From: Streptomyces finlayi
GTDB taxonomy: Bacteria; Actinomycetota; Actinomycetes; Streptomycetales; Streptomycetaceae
Direction of reading: 5' to 3'
Assembly (NCBI RefSeq): GCF_014216315.1
Contig: NZ_CP045702.1
Span: 2,170,001-2,234,000, forward strand
Length of the DNA stretch: 64,000 bases
Shown here in pieces: positions 7,624-16,278 of the stretch. The translations under genes were made by a program, and so were the position numbers. Under the pieces are notes generated by a model. It was not told where the DNA came from. It saw only the letters and a program-made list of their open reading frames with translations, and searched no databases. The number at the start of each line of letters is the position of its first letter. Position 1 is the stretch's first letter.

Positions 7624-8396
7624 GCACACCCGTGATCCACGACCCGATGACACTGCCCTCGGACGACAACGTCAACGCGTACACCTTCTGCGTGGAACTC
7701 ACGGGGAGCCAGTGGTTCCTGCAGAAGGGCAAGATGATCGCCTACTACGGGCAGATCGAGTTCAACGGCATCGGACACGGCCGTTTCGAGCGGCTGATCC
7801 GTAAGAGTTTCCACTCGCCGCTGCACGCGAGCGACTGGGTGGTGGCCGAGGGCAGCGGCAAGATGCTGCTCGCGGACCGGGCCTTCGACGTGAACTCCTT
7901 CGACCTGGAGAACGGGAACCTGACGGTCCGCTCCGGCAATCTGCTGGCCTACCAGCCGACGCTGGCCCTGAAGCAGTCCATCGTGCCGGGCTTCGTCACA
8001 CTGATCGGGACGGGGAAGTTCGTCGCCGCTTCCAACGGTCCCGTGGTCTTCATGGAACCGCCTCTGCGGGTCGACCCGCAGGCCCTGGTGGGCTGGGCGG
8101 ACTGCCCCGCCCCCTGCCACCACTACGACCACGGCTACATGTCGGGCGTGATGGGCGGGCTGCGGTCCCTGACCGGGATCGGCGGGGCCTCGGGCGAGGA
8201 GCACCAGTTCGAGTTCGTCGGGGCGGGCACGGTGCTGCTCCAGTCGACCGAGGTGCTCATGGCGGAGCAGCCGACGGGCGCCGTTCCGCAGCAGGCCGGG
8301 GTGCCCGGGGGGAGTGCGGGTGGTGCGGGTCAGCATGGCTCCGCGCCCCGTCTGCCCGGCCAGCTGGGGGACCTCCAGCGTCGATTCGGTTTGTGA
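7620..8396 (+). CDS. AIM24-family protein, copy 3
   Basis: A 258-residue, more diverged AIM24 paralogue. It shares GKMIAYYGQIEF, GSGKMLLAD and the closing GAGTVLLQSTE, then has an extra Gly/Pro/Gln-rich tail of about 45 residues ending in QLGDLQRRFGL. The GTG start overlaps the stop of copy 2 by 4 nt. The middle contains a Cys/His-rich insertion (CPAPCHHYDHGY) that the other two lack, so metal binding is possible but unproven. Confidence 0.83.
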   Translation: MSTPVIHDPMTLPSDDNVNAYTFCVELTGSQWFLQKGKMIAYYGQIEFNGIGHGRFERLIRKSFHSPLHASDWVVAEGSGKMLLADRAFDVNSFDLENGNLTVRSGNLLAYQPTLALKQSIVPGFVTLIGTGKFVAASNGPVVFMEPPLRVDPQALVGWADCPAPCHHYDHGYMSGVMGGLRSLTGIGGASGEEHQFEFVGAGTVLLQSTEVLMAEQPTGAVPQQAGVPGGSAGGAGQHGSAPRLPGQLGDLQRRFGL

Positions 8397-8498
8397 ACGG
8401 TAGGCTCCGGAGTGTGACGTCGAACGTCTGCGCGCGCGTGCCGGGTGTCACATCCTCACACTTCGTCCGGCTTTCAACTTCTTAGGTAGAATCCATAT

Positions 8499-8975
8499 AT
8501 GGAGACCGAGACGGCCACTCGCTGGCTGAGCGATGCTGAGCAGTGCGCCTGGCGCACCCACCTGGACGTCAGCAGGCTGCTGATGCACCAGCTGGAGAAG
8601 GACCTCCAACCGTTCGGCCTGACCAACAACGACTACGAGATCCTGGTCAATCTGTCGGAGTCGGACGACCAGCGCATGCGGATGAGTGACCTGGCCGCGT
8701 CGACGCTGCAGTCCAAGAGCCGGCTCTCGCACCAGATCACCCGCATGGAGAGCGCGGGCCTGGTCCGCCGCGAGAACTGCGAGTCCGACCGGCGCGGGCT
8801 GTACGCGGTGCTCACCGAGCAGGGTGCGCAGACCATGAAGGAGGTCGCGCCGCACCACGTCGCGTCGGTGCGCAAGCACTTCATGGACCTGCTGTCCCCG
8901 GAGGCGCTGGCGGAGCTGCACACGGCACTGACCCCGATCGCGGACCACCTGCGCGGACTGCGCGGCAAGCCGTAG
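8499..8975 (+). CDS. MarR-family transcriptional regulator
   Basis: A 158-residue winged helix-turn-helix protein. The N-terminal helix leads into NDYEILVNLSES, the recognition region MSDLAASTLQSKSRLSHQI, and the wing ENCESDRRGLYAVLT. Effector and targets cannot be read from the sequence. TAGAAT at 8487-8492 lies 6 nt before the ATG, so the message is probably leaderless. It is followed by a strong hairpin. Confidence 0.9.
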   Translation: METETATRWLSDAEQCAWRTHLDVSRLLMHQLEKDLQPFGLTNNDYEILVNLSESDDQRMRMSDLAASTLQSKSRLSHQITRMESAGLVRRENCESDRRGLYAVLTEQGAQTMKEVAPHHVASVRKHFMDLLSPEALAELHTALTPIADHLRGLRGKP

Positions 8976-8992
8976 CCTCCCGTGTTCCTCCA

Positions 8993-9041
8993 TCGCCGGA
9001 CGGGCTTGACTTCCACGCCGTATCTCAAGCCGGTCCGGCGA
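8993..9041. terminator. Long hairpin terminator after the MarR gene
   Basis: The arms TCGCCGGACGGGCTTGA and TCAAGCCGGTCCGGCGA (8993-9009 and 9025-9041) pair with a 15-base loop and a two-base internal mismatch. It stands between the MarR gene and the relic that converges on it, and can serve both strands. Confidence 0.8.
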
Positions 9042-9056
9042 TCGATGACCAGGCGT

Positions 9057-9152
9057 TCAGGCGAACCGGGGCAGTCGGAGCAGGAACAGCGCTCCGCCCT
9101 CCGGGGCGTCCCCCACCGTCAGCGTGCCTGCGTGCCGGGCCGCCACATCCCG
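9057..9152 (-). pseudogene. Relic of a histidine-kinase C-terminus
   Basis: About 31 codons read DVAARHAGTLTVGDAPEGGA, then LFLLRLPRFA and a stop. This is the usual very end of a sensor-kinase ATPase domain (after the G2 box). Upstream the frame is lost and no kinase body is present before the meaB stop at 9244. The remaining 90 bp up to meaB hold nothing I recognise. It is probably the footprint of a deleted two-component gene. Confidence 0.5.
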
Positions 9153-9243
9153 GCGGCCACCTCCGCCTCCAGGTCCGCGCGGTCGATGAGGTCGGCGCGC
9201 AGGACGAGGAGCACGGCACGCCGCCCCAAAACCGCTCGGCGGC

Positions 9244-10203
9244 TCACCCGCCGCTGGTCAGGCCCGCCACCAGTTCGTCGGCCGCCGCGTAAGGGTCGAG
9301 CCGGCCCGCCACGATGCGCTCGGCGAGCGTGTCCAGGCGGCGGTCGCCGTGCAGATCGGCGATCCGCTCGCGCAGGGCGGTGACCGCGATCGTCTCGACC
9401 TCGTGGGCCGCACGCGTGGTGCGCCGCGCGGTCAGCACCCCGTGCTCCTCCATCCACGCCCGGTGCTTCTCCAGGGCCTCGACGACCTCGTCGATGCCCT
9501 CGCCCCGGGCGGCGACCGTCTTCACGATCGGCGGGCGCCAGTCGCCCGGCCCCCGGGACTCCCCGAGGCCCAGCATGTGGTTGAGCTCGCGGGCGGTGGC
9601 GTCGGCGCCGTCCCGGTCGGCCTTGTTGACGACGTACACATCGCCGATCTCCAGGATTCCGGCCTTGGCCGCCTGGATGCCGTCGCCCATGCCGGGCGCC
9701 AGCAGGACGACGGAGGTGTCGGCCTGGGCCGCGATCTCCACCTCCGACTGACCGACGCCGACCGTCTCCACGAGGATCACGTCGAAGCCGGAGGCGTCCA
9801 GCACCCGGATCGCCTGCGGGGCCGACCAGGCGAGGCCGCCGAGATGACCGCGGGTGGCCATGGAACGGATGTAGACACCCGGGTCGGACGCGTGGTCCGA
9901 CATCCGGATCCGGTCGCCGAGGAGCGCGCCCCCGGAGAACGGTGACGACGGGTCGACGGCGAGGACGCCGACCCGCTTCCCCGCCCGCCGGTACGCCGAG
10001 ACGAGCGCCGACGTCGAAGTCGACTTGCCGACACCGGGCGAGCCGGTGAGCCCGACGACGTACGCGTTCCCGGCCAGCGGTGCCAGCGCCGCCATCACCT
10101 CGCGCAGCTGCGGCGAAGCCCCCTCCACCAGGGAGATCAGCCTGGCCACGGCCCGCGGCCTGCCCTCCCGCGCCTGCTCGACCAGGGTGGGGACGTCCAC
10201 CAT
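9244..10203 (-). CDS. meaB: MeaB, methylmalonyl-CoA mutase-associated GTPase
   Basis: A 319-residue G3E-family GTPase (ArgK-like) that gates loading of adenosylcobalamin onto methylmalonyl-CoA mutase. The P-loop is GSPGVGKST, the base-III region is the conserved DPSSPFSGGALLGDRIRM with VETVGVGQSE, and NKAD gives guanine specificity. The start at 10203 (MVDVPTL) has GGAG 5-8 nt upstream; an ATG 15 nt further up is less likely. The thiolase and the methylmalonyl-CoA epimerase lie next to it, and a corrinoid adenosyltransferase is at 28731. The mutase itself is not in the window. Confidence 0.95.
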   Translation of the reverse strand: MVDVPTLVEQAREGRPRAVARLISLVEGASPQLREVMAALAPLAGNAYVVGLTGSPGVGKSTSTSALVSAYRRAGKRVGVLAVDPSSPFSGGALLGDRIRMSDHASDPGVYIRSMATRGHLGGLAWSAPQAIRVLDASGFDVILVETVGVGQSEVEIAAQADTSVVLLAPGMGDGIQAAKAGILEIGDVYVVNKADRDGADATARELNHMLGLGESRGPGDWRPPIVKTVAARGEGIDEVVEALEKHRAWMEEHGVLTARRTTRAAHEVETIAVTALRERIADLHGDRRLDTLAERIVAGRLDPYAAADELVAGLTSGG

Positions 10204-10263
10204 CACCGCTCCGTTCACTCGTGGGGCTGTCGCTGCTCGGACACCTCTGTGCCTGGGGTGTCT

Positions 10264-11466
10264 CTACTTGGGGACGCGGATGATCAGCGCGTCACCCTGA
10301 CCGCCGCCGCCGCACAGCGCCGCCGCACCGGTACCGCCGCCGCGGCGCTTCAGCTCCAGGGCGAGGTGCAGCACGACGCGGGCGCCGGACATCCCGATGG
10401 GGTGGCCGAGCGCGATGGCGCCGCCGTTGACGTTGACCTTGTCGGACGTGACGCCCAGGTCCTTCATCGACTGGACGGCCACCGCCGCGAACGCCTCGTT
10501 GATCTCGATCAGGTCGAGGTCCCCGACCTCCAGCCCTTCCTTCTTCAGGGCGTGCCGGATCGCGTTGGACGGCTGCGACTGGAGCGAGTTGTCCGGGCCC
10601 GCCACGTTGCCGTGGGCGCCGATCTCGGCGATCCAGTCCAGGCCAAGCTCCTCGGCCTTGGCCTTGCTCATGACGACCACGGCGGCGGCGCCGTCGGAGA
10701 TCTGCGAGGCGGTGCCCGCCGTGATCGTGCCGTCCTTGGAGAAGGCCGGGCGCAGCTTGCCGAGCGACTCGACGGTCGTCTCGGCGCGGATGCCCTCGTC
10801 CTTCGAGAAGAGCACCGGGTCGCCCTTGCGCTGCGGGATCTCGACCGGGGTGATCTCGGCCTCGAAGATGCCGTTCTTCTGGGCGGCGGCGGCACGCTGG
10901 TGGGACTGGGCGCCGATCTCGTCCTGCTCCGCGCGCTTGAGGCCCAGACGGGTGTTGTGCGTCTCCGTCGACTGGCCCATCGGGATGTTCTCGTACGCGT
11001 CGGTCAGGCCGTCGTGCGCCATCGAGTCGAGCATCTCGATCGCGCCGTACTTGTGGCCCTCGCGGGACTTCGGGAGCAGATGCGGAGCGTTCGTCATGGA
11101 CTCCTGGCCACCGGCCACCACGATGTCGAACTCACCCGCGCGGATCAGCTGGTCGGCGAGGGCGATCGCGTCGAGCCCCGACAGACACACCTTGTTGATC
11201 GTGAGCGCGGGCACGTTCATCGGGATACCGGCCTTGACCGCGGCCTGGCGCGCCGGGATCTGCCCCGCCCCGGCCTGCAGGACCTGGCCCATGATCACGT
11301 ACTCGACCTGGTCGCCGCCGATGCCGGCCCGGTCCAGCGCGGCCTTGATGGCGACGCCGCCGAGGTCGGCTCCCGAGAAGGACTTGAGGGAGCCCAGGAG
11401 GCGGCCCATGGGCGTCCGGGCGCCCGCGACGATCACAGAAGTGGTGGTACCGGTCGTTCGTGACAT
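10264..11466 (-). CDS. Acetyl-CoA C-acetyltransferase (thiolase)
   Basis: A 400-residue thiolase II that condenses or cleaves acetoacetyl-CoA. The nucleophile is in NKVCLSGLDAI (about Cys 93), and the C-terminal catalytic motifs GGAIALGHPIGMSG and ALCGGGGQGDA are intact. The start at ATG 11466 lies 8 nt after AGGGG. It is followed 60 bp downstream by meaB on the same strand and is divergent from the epimerase. The usual roles are fatty-acid/ketone-body metabolism and feeding the ethylmalonyl-CoA route. Confidence 0.93.
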   Translation of the reverse strand: MSRTTGTTTSVIVAGARTPMGRLLGSLKSFSGADLGGVAIKAALDRAGIGGDQVEYVIMGQVLQAGAGQIPARQAAVKAGIPMNVPALTINKVCLSGLDAIALADQLIRAGEFDIVVAGGQESMTNAPHLLPKSREGHKYGAIEMLDSMAHDGLTDAYENIPMGQSTETHNTRLGLKRAEQDEIGAQSHQRAAAAQKNGIFEAEITPVEIPQRKGDPVLFSKDEGIRAETTVESLGKLRPAFSKDGTITAGTASQISDGAAAVVVMSKAKAEELGLDWIAEIGAHGNVAGPDNSLQSQPSNAIRHALKKEGLEVGDLDLIEINEAFAAVAVQSMKDLGVTSDKVNVNGGAIALGHPIGMSGARVVLHLALELKRRGGGTGAAALCGGGGQGDALIIRVPK

Positions 11467-11600
11467 GGGCACGGCCCCTAGGGGTGAGAAGTGAACGAGG
11501 GTTTACATGAATGTACTGAGCGGTACCTCGCCCGTCATCCGGCAGCGGGTGTGATCGCGCGCACGTTGCGTAACCAAGGACGGGGCGTTGCACTGGTTCC

Positions 11601-12029
11601 ATGCTGACGCGAATCGACCACATCGGGATCGCCTGTTTCGACCTCGACACCACCGTCGAGTTCTACCGCTCGACCTACGGGTTCGAAGTGTTCCACTCCG
11701 AGATCAACGAGGAGCAGGGCGTACGGGAGGCCATGCTCAAGATCAACGATACGTCCGACGGCGGCGCCTCGTACCTCCAGCTGCTGGAGCCCACCCGCGA
11801 GGATTCGGCCGTGGGCAAGTGGCTGGCCAAGAACGGTGAGGGCGTCCATCACATCGCCTTCGGTACGGCCGACGTGGACGGGGACGCCGCGGACATCCGC
11901 GAGAAGGGGGTACGGGTGCTGTACGACGAGCCCAGGACCGGCTCGATGGGGTCCCGGATCACGTTCCTGCACCCCAAGGACTGCCACGGTGTCCTCACGG
12001 AACTGGTCACGTCCCGGACGGAGCACTGA
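11601..12029 (+). CDS. mce: Methylmalonyl-CoA epimerase
   Basis: A 142-residue vicinal-oxygen-chelate protein that interconverts the (R) and (S) forms of methylmalonyl-CoA. Two beta-alpha-beta-beta-beta halves are visible. Expected metal ligands are His in RIDHIGIA, His in GVHHIAFG and Glu near the end (VLTELVTS). It is divergent from the thiolase/meaB genes and supplies the same pathway. Confidence 0.94.
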   Translation: MLTRIDHIGIACFDLDTTVEFYRSTYGFEVFHSEINEEQGVREAMLKINDTSDGGASYLQLLEPTREDSAVGKWLAKNGEGVHHIAFGTADVDGDAADIREKGVRVLYDEPRTGSMGSRITFLHPKDCHGVLTELVTSRTEH

Positions 12030-12175
12030 CCCCCGGATACCCGGCCCGGTAGAGTGGGCGGTTCCGGGCCGGGGCCGGGTCGGGGCCGCGCCGCGTCCCT
12101 GCCGTTGATCTGTCACCATTCCCCGGGGGACCGCTCCTGACGAGCGGTGCTCGTTTGAGAATTTCGACCAGGGTT

Positions 12176-12217
12176 GGGGTCTCCCCTGCTCGAACGAAGT
12201 TGAGAGCTCGGGGAAGG
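12176..12217 (+). repeat. Streptomyces-type intergenic hairpin element in the scy leader
   Basis: The stretch GGTCTCCCCTGCTCGAACG, continuing AAGTTGAGAGCTCGGGGAAGG, resembles a short element scattered in many Streptomyces intergenic regions. It can fold through TCCCC and GGGGA plus CTCGA-like pairs. Its last part, GGGGAAGG, is also the only candidate ribosome-binding site for scy. The rest of 12030-12230 has no gene. Confidence 0.4.
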
Positions 12218-12230
12218 ATGGGACCGCGTA

Positions 12231-15200
12231 GTGCGGGGCTACGAACGCCAGGAGAGCCACCGAGCTGAAGACGACCATCTCTCGCGGTTCGAAGCCGAGA
12301 TGGACCGGCTGAAAACCGACCGGGAGAAGGCCGTCCAGCACGCCGAGGACCTCGGTTACCAGGTCGAGGTCTTGCGTGCCAAGCTGCACGAGGCCCGGCG
12401 CAATCTCGCGAGCCGTCCCGCGTACGACACCGCGGATCTCGGCTACCAGGCCGAGCAACTGCTCCGTAATGCCCAGATCCAGGCCGACCAGCTGCGAACC
12501 GACGCGGAGCGCGAGCTGCGTGACGCCCGGGCCCAGACCCAGCGGATCCTTCAGGAGCACGCGGAGCACCAGGCCCGCCTCCAGGCCGAGTTGCACGCCG
12601 AGGCCGTACAGCGCAGGCAGCGGCTCGACCAGGAACTGGCGGAGCGCCGCCAGACCGTCGAGTCCCACGTCAACGAGAACGTCGCCTGGGCCGAGCAGTT
12701 GCGTGCCCGCACCGAGGCACAGGCCCGCCGGCTCCTGGAGGAGTCCCGCGCCGAGGCGGAGCAGTCGCTCGCGGCGGCCCGCGCCGAGGCCGGCCGGCTC
12801 GCGGAGGAGACCCGCCAACGCCTGGGCTCCGAGGCCGAGTCGGCCCGTGCCGCAGCAGAAGCGCTCCTGCTGCGCGCCCGCAGGGACGCCGAACGCCTGA
12901 TCAACGCCGCGTCGGACCAGGCCCAGGAGGCCACCTCACACGCCGAGCAACTGCGCACCTCCACAACGGCGGAGACCCAGCAGACCCGGCAGCAGACCGC
13001 CGAGCTGAACCGGGCGGCCGAACAGCGCATGCAGGAGGCCGAGACGCAGTTGCGCGAGGCCCGCCTGGAGGCCGACAAGGTCGTCACCGAGGCGAAGGAG
13101 GCCGCCGCCAAGCGGCTGGCCGGCGCCGAGTCGCAGAACGAGCAGCGCACCCGTACGGCCAGGTCGGAGATCGCCCGGCTGGTCGGCGAGGCCACGAAGG
13201 GCGCCGAAGCGCTCAAGGCGGAGGCCGAGCAGGCGCTCGCCGACGCCCGCGCCGAGGCGGACCGCCTCAAGTCCGAGGCGTCCGAGAAGGCACGCACCGC
13301 CGCCGCCGAGGACGCCGCGGCCCAGCTCGCCAAGGCGGCCAGGACCGCCGAGGAGGTGCTGACCAAGGCCTCCGAGGACGCGAAGTCCACGACCAGGTCG
13401 GCGAGCGAGGAAGCCGACCGCATCCGCCGCGAGGCGGAGGCCGAGGCCGACCGGCTGCGCGGCGAGGCCGCCGAGCAGGCGGACCAGCTCAAGGGCGCGG
13501 CCAAGGACGACACCAAGGAGTACCGGGCCAAGACGGTCGAGCTGCAGGAGGAGGCGCGCAGACTGCGCGGCGAGGCCGAGCAGCTGCGTTCCGAGGCGGT
13601 CGCCGAGGGCGAGCGCATCCGCGGCGAGGCCCGCCGTGAGGCCGTCCAGCAGATCGAGGAAGGTGCCCGCACCGCCGAGCAACTGCTGACCAAGGCCAAG
13701 GCGGACGCCGACGAGCTGCGGACCTCCGCGGGCGCCGAGAGCGAGCGGGTCCGCACCGAGGCCGCCGAGCGGGCCACCGCCCTGCGCAAGCAGGCGGAGG
13801 AGACCCTGGAACGCGCCCTCGCCGAGGCCGAGCGGCTGCGGACCGAGGCCGACGAGCAGGCCGAGTCCACCACGGCCGCCGCCGAGCGCGCGGCGACGGA
13901 GCTCCGCGAGGACACCGAGCGGGCGGTCGCCGCCCGGCGGACAGAGGCCGCCGACGAGCTCGCCCGGCTGCACACCGAGGCCGAGAAGCGGGTCGCCGCC
14001 GCCGAGGAGGCGCTCGGAGAGGCCCGTACCGAGGCCGAGGGCGTACGTCGCGAAGCGAACGAGGAGGCCGACCGGCTGCGCGCGGAGGCCGCCGAGCGGA
14101 TCCGCGCCCTCCGGGAGCAGGCCGAGACGGAGGCCGAACGGCTGCGCACCGAAGCCGCCGCTGACGCCGCGCAGTCCCGCGCGGAGGGCGAGTCCGTCGC
14201 CGTACGGCTGCGCACCGACGCGGCCACGGAGGCGGAGCGCCTCAAGTCCGAGGCACAGGAGAGCGCCGACCGGGTACGGGCCGAGGCGGCGGCTGCCGCC
14301 GAGCGGGTCGGTACGGAGGCCGCCGAGGCCCTCGCCGCCGCCCAGGAGGAGGCGAACCGGCGCCGCCGCGAGGCCGAGGAGACGCTCGGCGCCGCACGCG
14401 CCGAGGCGGACCAGGAGCGCGAGCGGGCCCGCGAGCAGAGCGAGGAGCTCCTCGCCTCCGCCCGCAAGCGGGTCGAGGACGCCCAGACCGAGGCCCATCG
14501 GCTCGTCGAGGAGGCGGACCACCGGGCGACCGAGCTGGTCTCCACCGCCGAGCAGACCGCACAGCAGGTACGGGATTCCGTCGCCGGTCTCCAGGAGCAG
14601 GCCGAGGAGGAGATCGCCGGACTGCGCTCGACCGCCGAGCACGTCGCCGAGCGCACCCGGACCGAGGCGCAGGAAGAGGCCGACCGGGTCCGCGCCGACG
14701 CCTACGCCGAGCGGGAGCGCGCCACCGAGGACGCCAACCGCATCCGCCAGGTCGCCCACGATGAGACCGAGGCGGCGAAGGCGCTGGCCGAGCGCACGCT
14801 CGCCGACGCGATCACCGAGTCCGAGCGGATGCGCGCGGACACCTCCGAGTACAGCCAGCGGGTCCGTACCGAAGCCTCCGACGCGCTCGCGTCGGCCGAG
14901 CAGGACGCCTCGCGCTCCCGCGCCGAGGCCCGCGACGACGCCAACCGCATCCGCGGCGAAGCGGCGGCGCAGGCCGACCGGCTCATCGGTGAGGCGACCA
15001 GCGAGAGCGAGCGGATCAGTACCGTGACGGCGGAGCAGTCGCAGCGACTCCTCCGCGAGGCCACCGAGGAGTCCGAACGGCTGCGCGCCGAGGCCACCGA
15101 GCAGCACAACCGGCTCGTCGGCGAGGCCACCGACGAGGCCGAACGCCTGTGCGCGGAGGCGGCGGAGACGGTCGGTTCGGCGCAGGAGCACTCGGCACGG

Positions 15201-16094
15201 ACCCGTGCCGAGTCCGAACGGGTGCGGGGCGAGGCGGAGTCGGCGGCCGAGCAGATGCGTGCGAGGGCCCGCCAGGAGGCGGACCGGATGCTCGACGAGG
15301 CACGCGAGTCCGCCTCGAAGCGCCGTGCCGACGCCGCCGAGCAGGCCGACCAGCTCATCAACAAGGCCCAGGAGGAGGCGCTGCGCGCCGCCACCGAGGC
15401 CGAGGCGCAGGCGGACACGATGGTCGGCGCGGCCCGCAAGGAGGCCCTGCGGATCACCTCGGAGGCGACGGTCGAGGGCAACACCCTGGTGGAACGGGCC
15501 CGTACGGACGCCGACGAGCTGCTGGTCGGCGCGCGCCGCGACGCCACGGCCACCCGGGAGCGGGCCGAGGAGCTCCGGATCCGGCTGGAGAGCGAGATCG
15601 AGGAACTGCACCAGCGGGCCCGCCGCGAGACGTCCGAGCAGATGAAGACCGCGGGCGAGCGCGTGGACAAGCTGATGAAGGCGGCGACCGAGCAGCGCGA
15701 CGAGGCGGCGGCGAAGGCCAAGGAGCTGCTCGCGGACGCGAGTTCGGAGGCCGGCAAGGTCCGGATCGCCGCGGTGAAGCGCGCCGAGTCGCTCCTCAAG
15801 GAGGCCGAACTCAAGAAGGCCAGCCTGATCCGCGAGGCCGAGAAACTGCGTGCCGACGCGGAGGCGGAGGCGAAGCGGACGGTGGACGAGGGCCGGCGCG
15901 AGCTCGATCTGCTGGTGCGCAGGCGCGAGGACATCAATGCGGAGATTTCCCGTGTCCAGGACGTGCTGGAAGCTCTGGAGTCCTTCGAGGCGCCGACAGC
16001 TGGCGGGAAGACGGCCAACGGAAGTACATCCGGTGGTGTCAAGGCCGGAGCCACGGCCGCCGGCCGATCGGGGGGCAAGTCGTCCGACGGCTAG
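12231..16094 (+). CDS. scy: Scy, tip-organising coiled-coil scaffold
   Basis: A 1287-residue almost uninterrupted coiled-coil protein. The N-terminal part (SRFEAEMDRLKTDREKAVQ, then LGYQVEVLRAKLHEARR) is DivIVA-like. The remainder is a long run of imperfect Ala/Glu/Arg repeats of the form EADRLRxEA with hendecad-type periodicity, ending in a Gly/Ser/Lys tail. In Streptomyces, Scy gathers DivIVA and FilP at the hyphal tip and sets where new tips form. The start is GTG 12231. filP follows 184 bp downstream, as in other streptomycetes. Confidence 0.95.
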   Translation: MRGYERQESHRAEDDHLSRFEAEMDRLKTDREKAVQHAEDLGYQVEVLRAKLHEARRNLASRPAYDTADLGYQAEQLLRNAQIQADQLRTDAERELRDARAQTQRILQEHAEHQARLQAELHAEAVQRRQRLDQELAERRQTVESHVNENVAWAEQLRARTEAQARRLLEESRAEAEQSLAAARAEAGRLAEETRQRLGSEAESARAAAEALLLRARRDAERLINAASDQAQEATSHAEQLRTSTTAETQQTRQQTAELNRAAEQRMQEAETQLREARLEADKVVTEAKEAAAKRLAGAESQNEQRTRTARSEIARLVGEATKGAEALKAEAEQALADARAEADRLKSEASEKARTAAAEDAAAQLAKAARTAEEVLTKASEDAKSTTRSASEEADRIRREAEAEADRLRGEAAEQADQLKGAAKDDTKEYRAKTVELQEEARRLRGEAEQLRSEAVAEGERIRGEARREAVQQIEEGARTAEQLLTKAKADADELRTSAGAESERVRTEAAERATALRKQAEETLERALAEAERLRTEADEQAESTTAAAERAATELREDTERAVAARRTEAADELARLHTEAEKRVAAAEEALGEARTEAEGVRREANEEADRLRAEAAERIRALREQAETEAERLRTEAAADAAQSRAEGESVAVRLRTDAATEAERLKSEAQESADRVRAEAAAAAERVGTEAAEALAAAQEEANRRRREAEETLGAARAEADQERERAREQSEELLASARKRVEDAQTEAHRLVEEADHRATELVSTAEQTAQQVRDSVAGLQEQAEEEIAGLRSTAEHVAERTRTEAQEEADRVRADAYAERERATEDANRIRQVAHDETEAAKALAERTLADAITESERMRADTSEYSQRVRTEASDALASAEQDASRSRAEARDDANRIRGEAAAQADRLIGEATSESERISTVTAEQSQRLLREATEESERLRAEATEQHNRLVGEATDEAERLCAEAAETVGSAQEHSARTRAESERVRGEAESAAEQMRARARQEADRMLDEARESASKRRADAAEQADQLINKAQEEALRAATEAEAQADTMVGAARKEALRITSEATVEGNTLVERARTDADELLVGARRDATATRERAEELRIRLESEIEELHQRARRETSEQMKTAGERVDKLMKAATEQRDEAAAKAKELLADASSEAGKVRIAAVKRAESLLKEAELKKASLIREAEKLRADAEAEAKRTVDEGRRELDLLVRRREDINAEISRVQDVLEALESFEAPTAGGKTANGSTSGGVKAGATAAGRSGGKSSDG

Positions 16095-16211
16095 CCGGTC
16101 GACCGCGTCCCATGCTTCGGCATGAACATTCAACCCTTCGAGTGGCAAGCGCTCAGGGGGTCAGCCACTCAAAAGGGGTGTCATTCTCCAGATCAAAGCG
16201 GCATCTGCACG

Positions 16212-16238
16212 TTGACACGCCGCTCAGGCCCCTAGGAT
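16212..16238 (+). promoter_or_regulatory. Candidate filP promoter
   Basis: TTGACA (16212-16217) and TAGGAT (16233-16238) are separated by 15 bp, a little short for the vegetative sigma factor. They lie 40 bp before the filP ATG. This suggests filP can be transcribed on its own as well as with scy. Confidence 0.45.
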
Positions 16239-16278
16239 TCCCCCTATCACCTCACCGGTCTCATTCGACAGGAAACCC

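Noticed and set aside
9119..9457. Protein-coding frame overlapping meaB
   Set aside because: It overlaps the conserved C-terminus of MeaB in another frame and shows no family resemblance.
12936..16148. Very long open frame on the minus strand opposite scy
   Set aside because: It is the mirror of a GC-rich coiled-coil gene. Its sequence is Leu/Gly/Arg-rich without any domain and has no ribosome site, whereas the plus strand encodes Scy.
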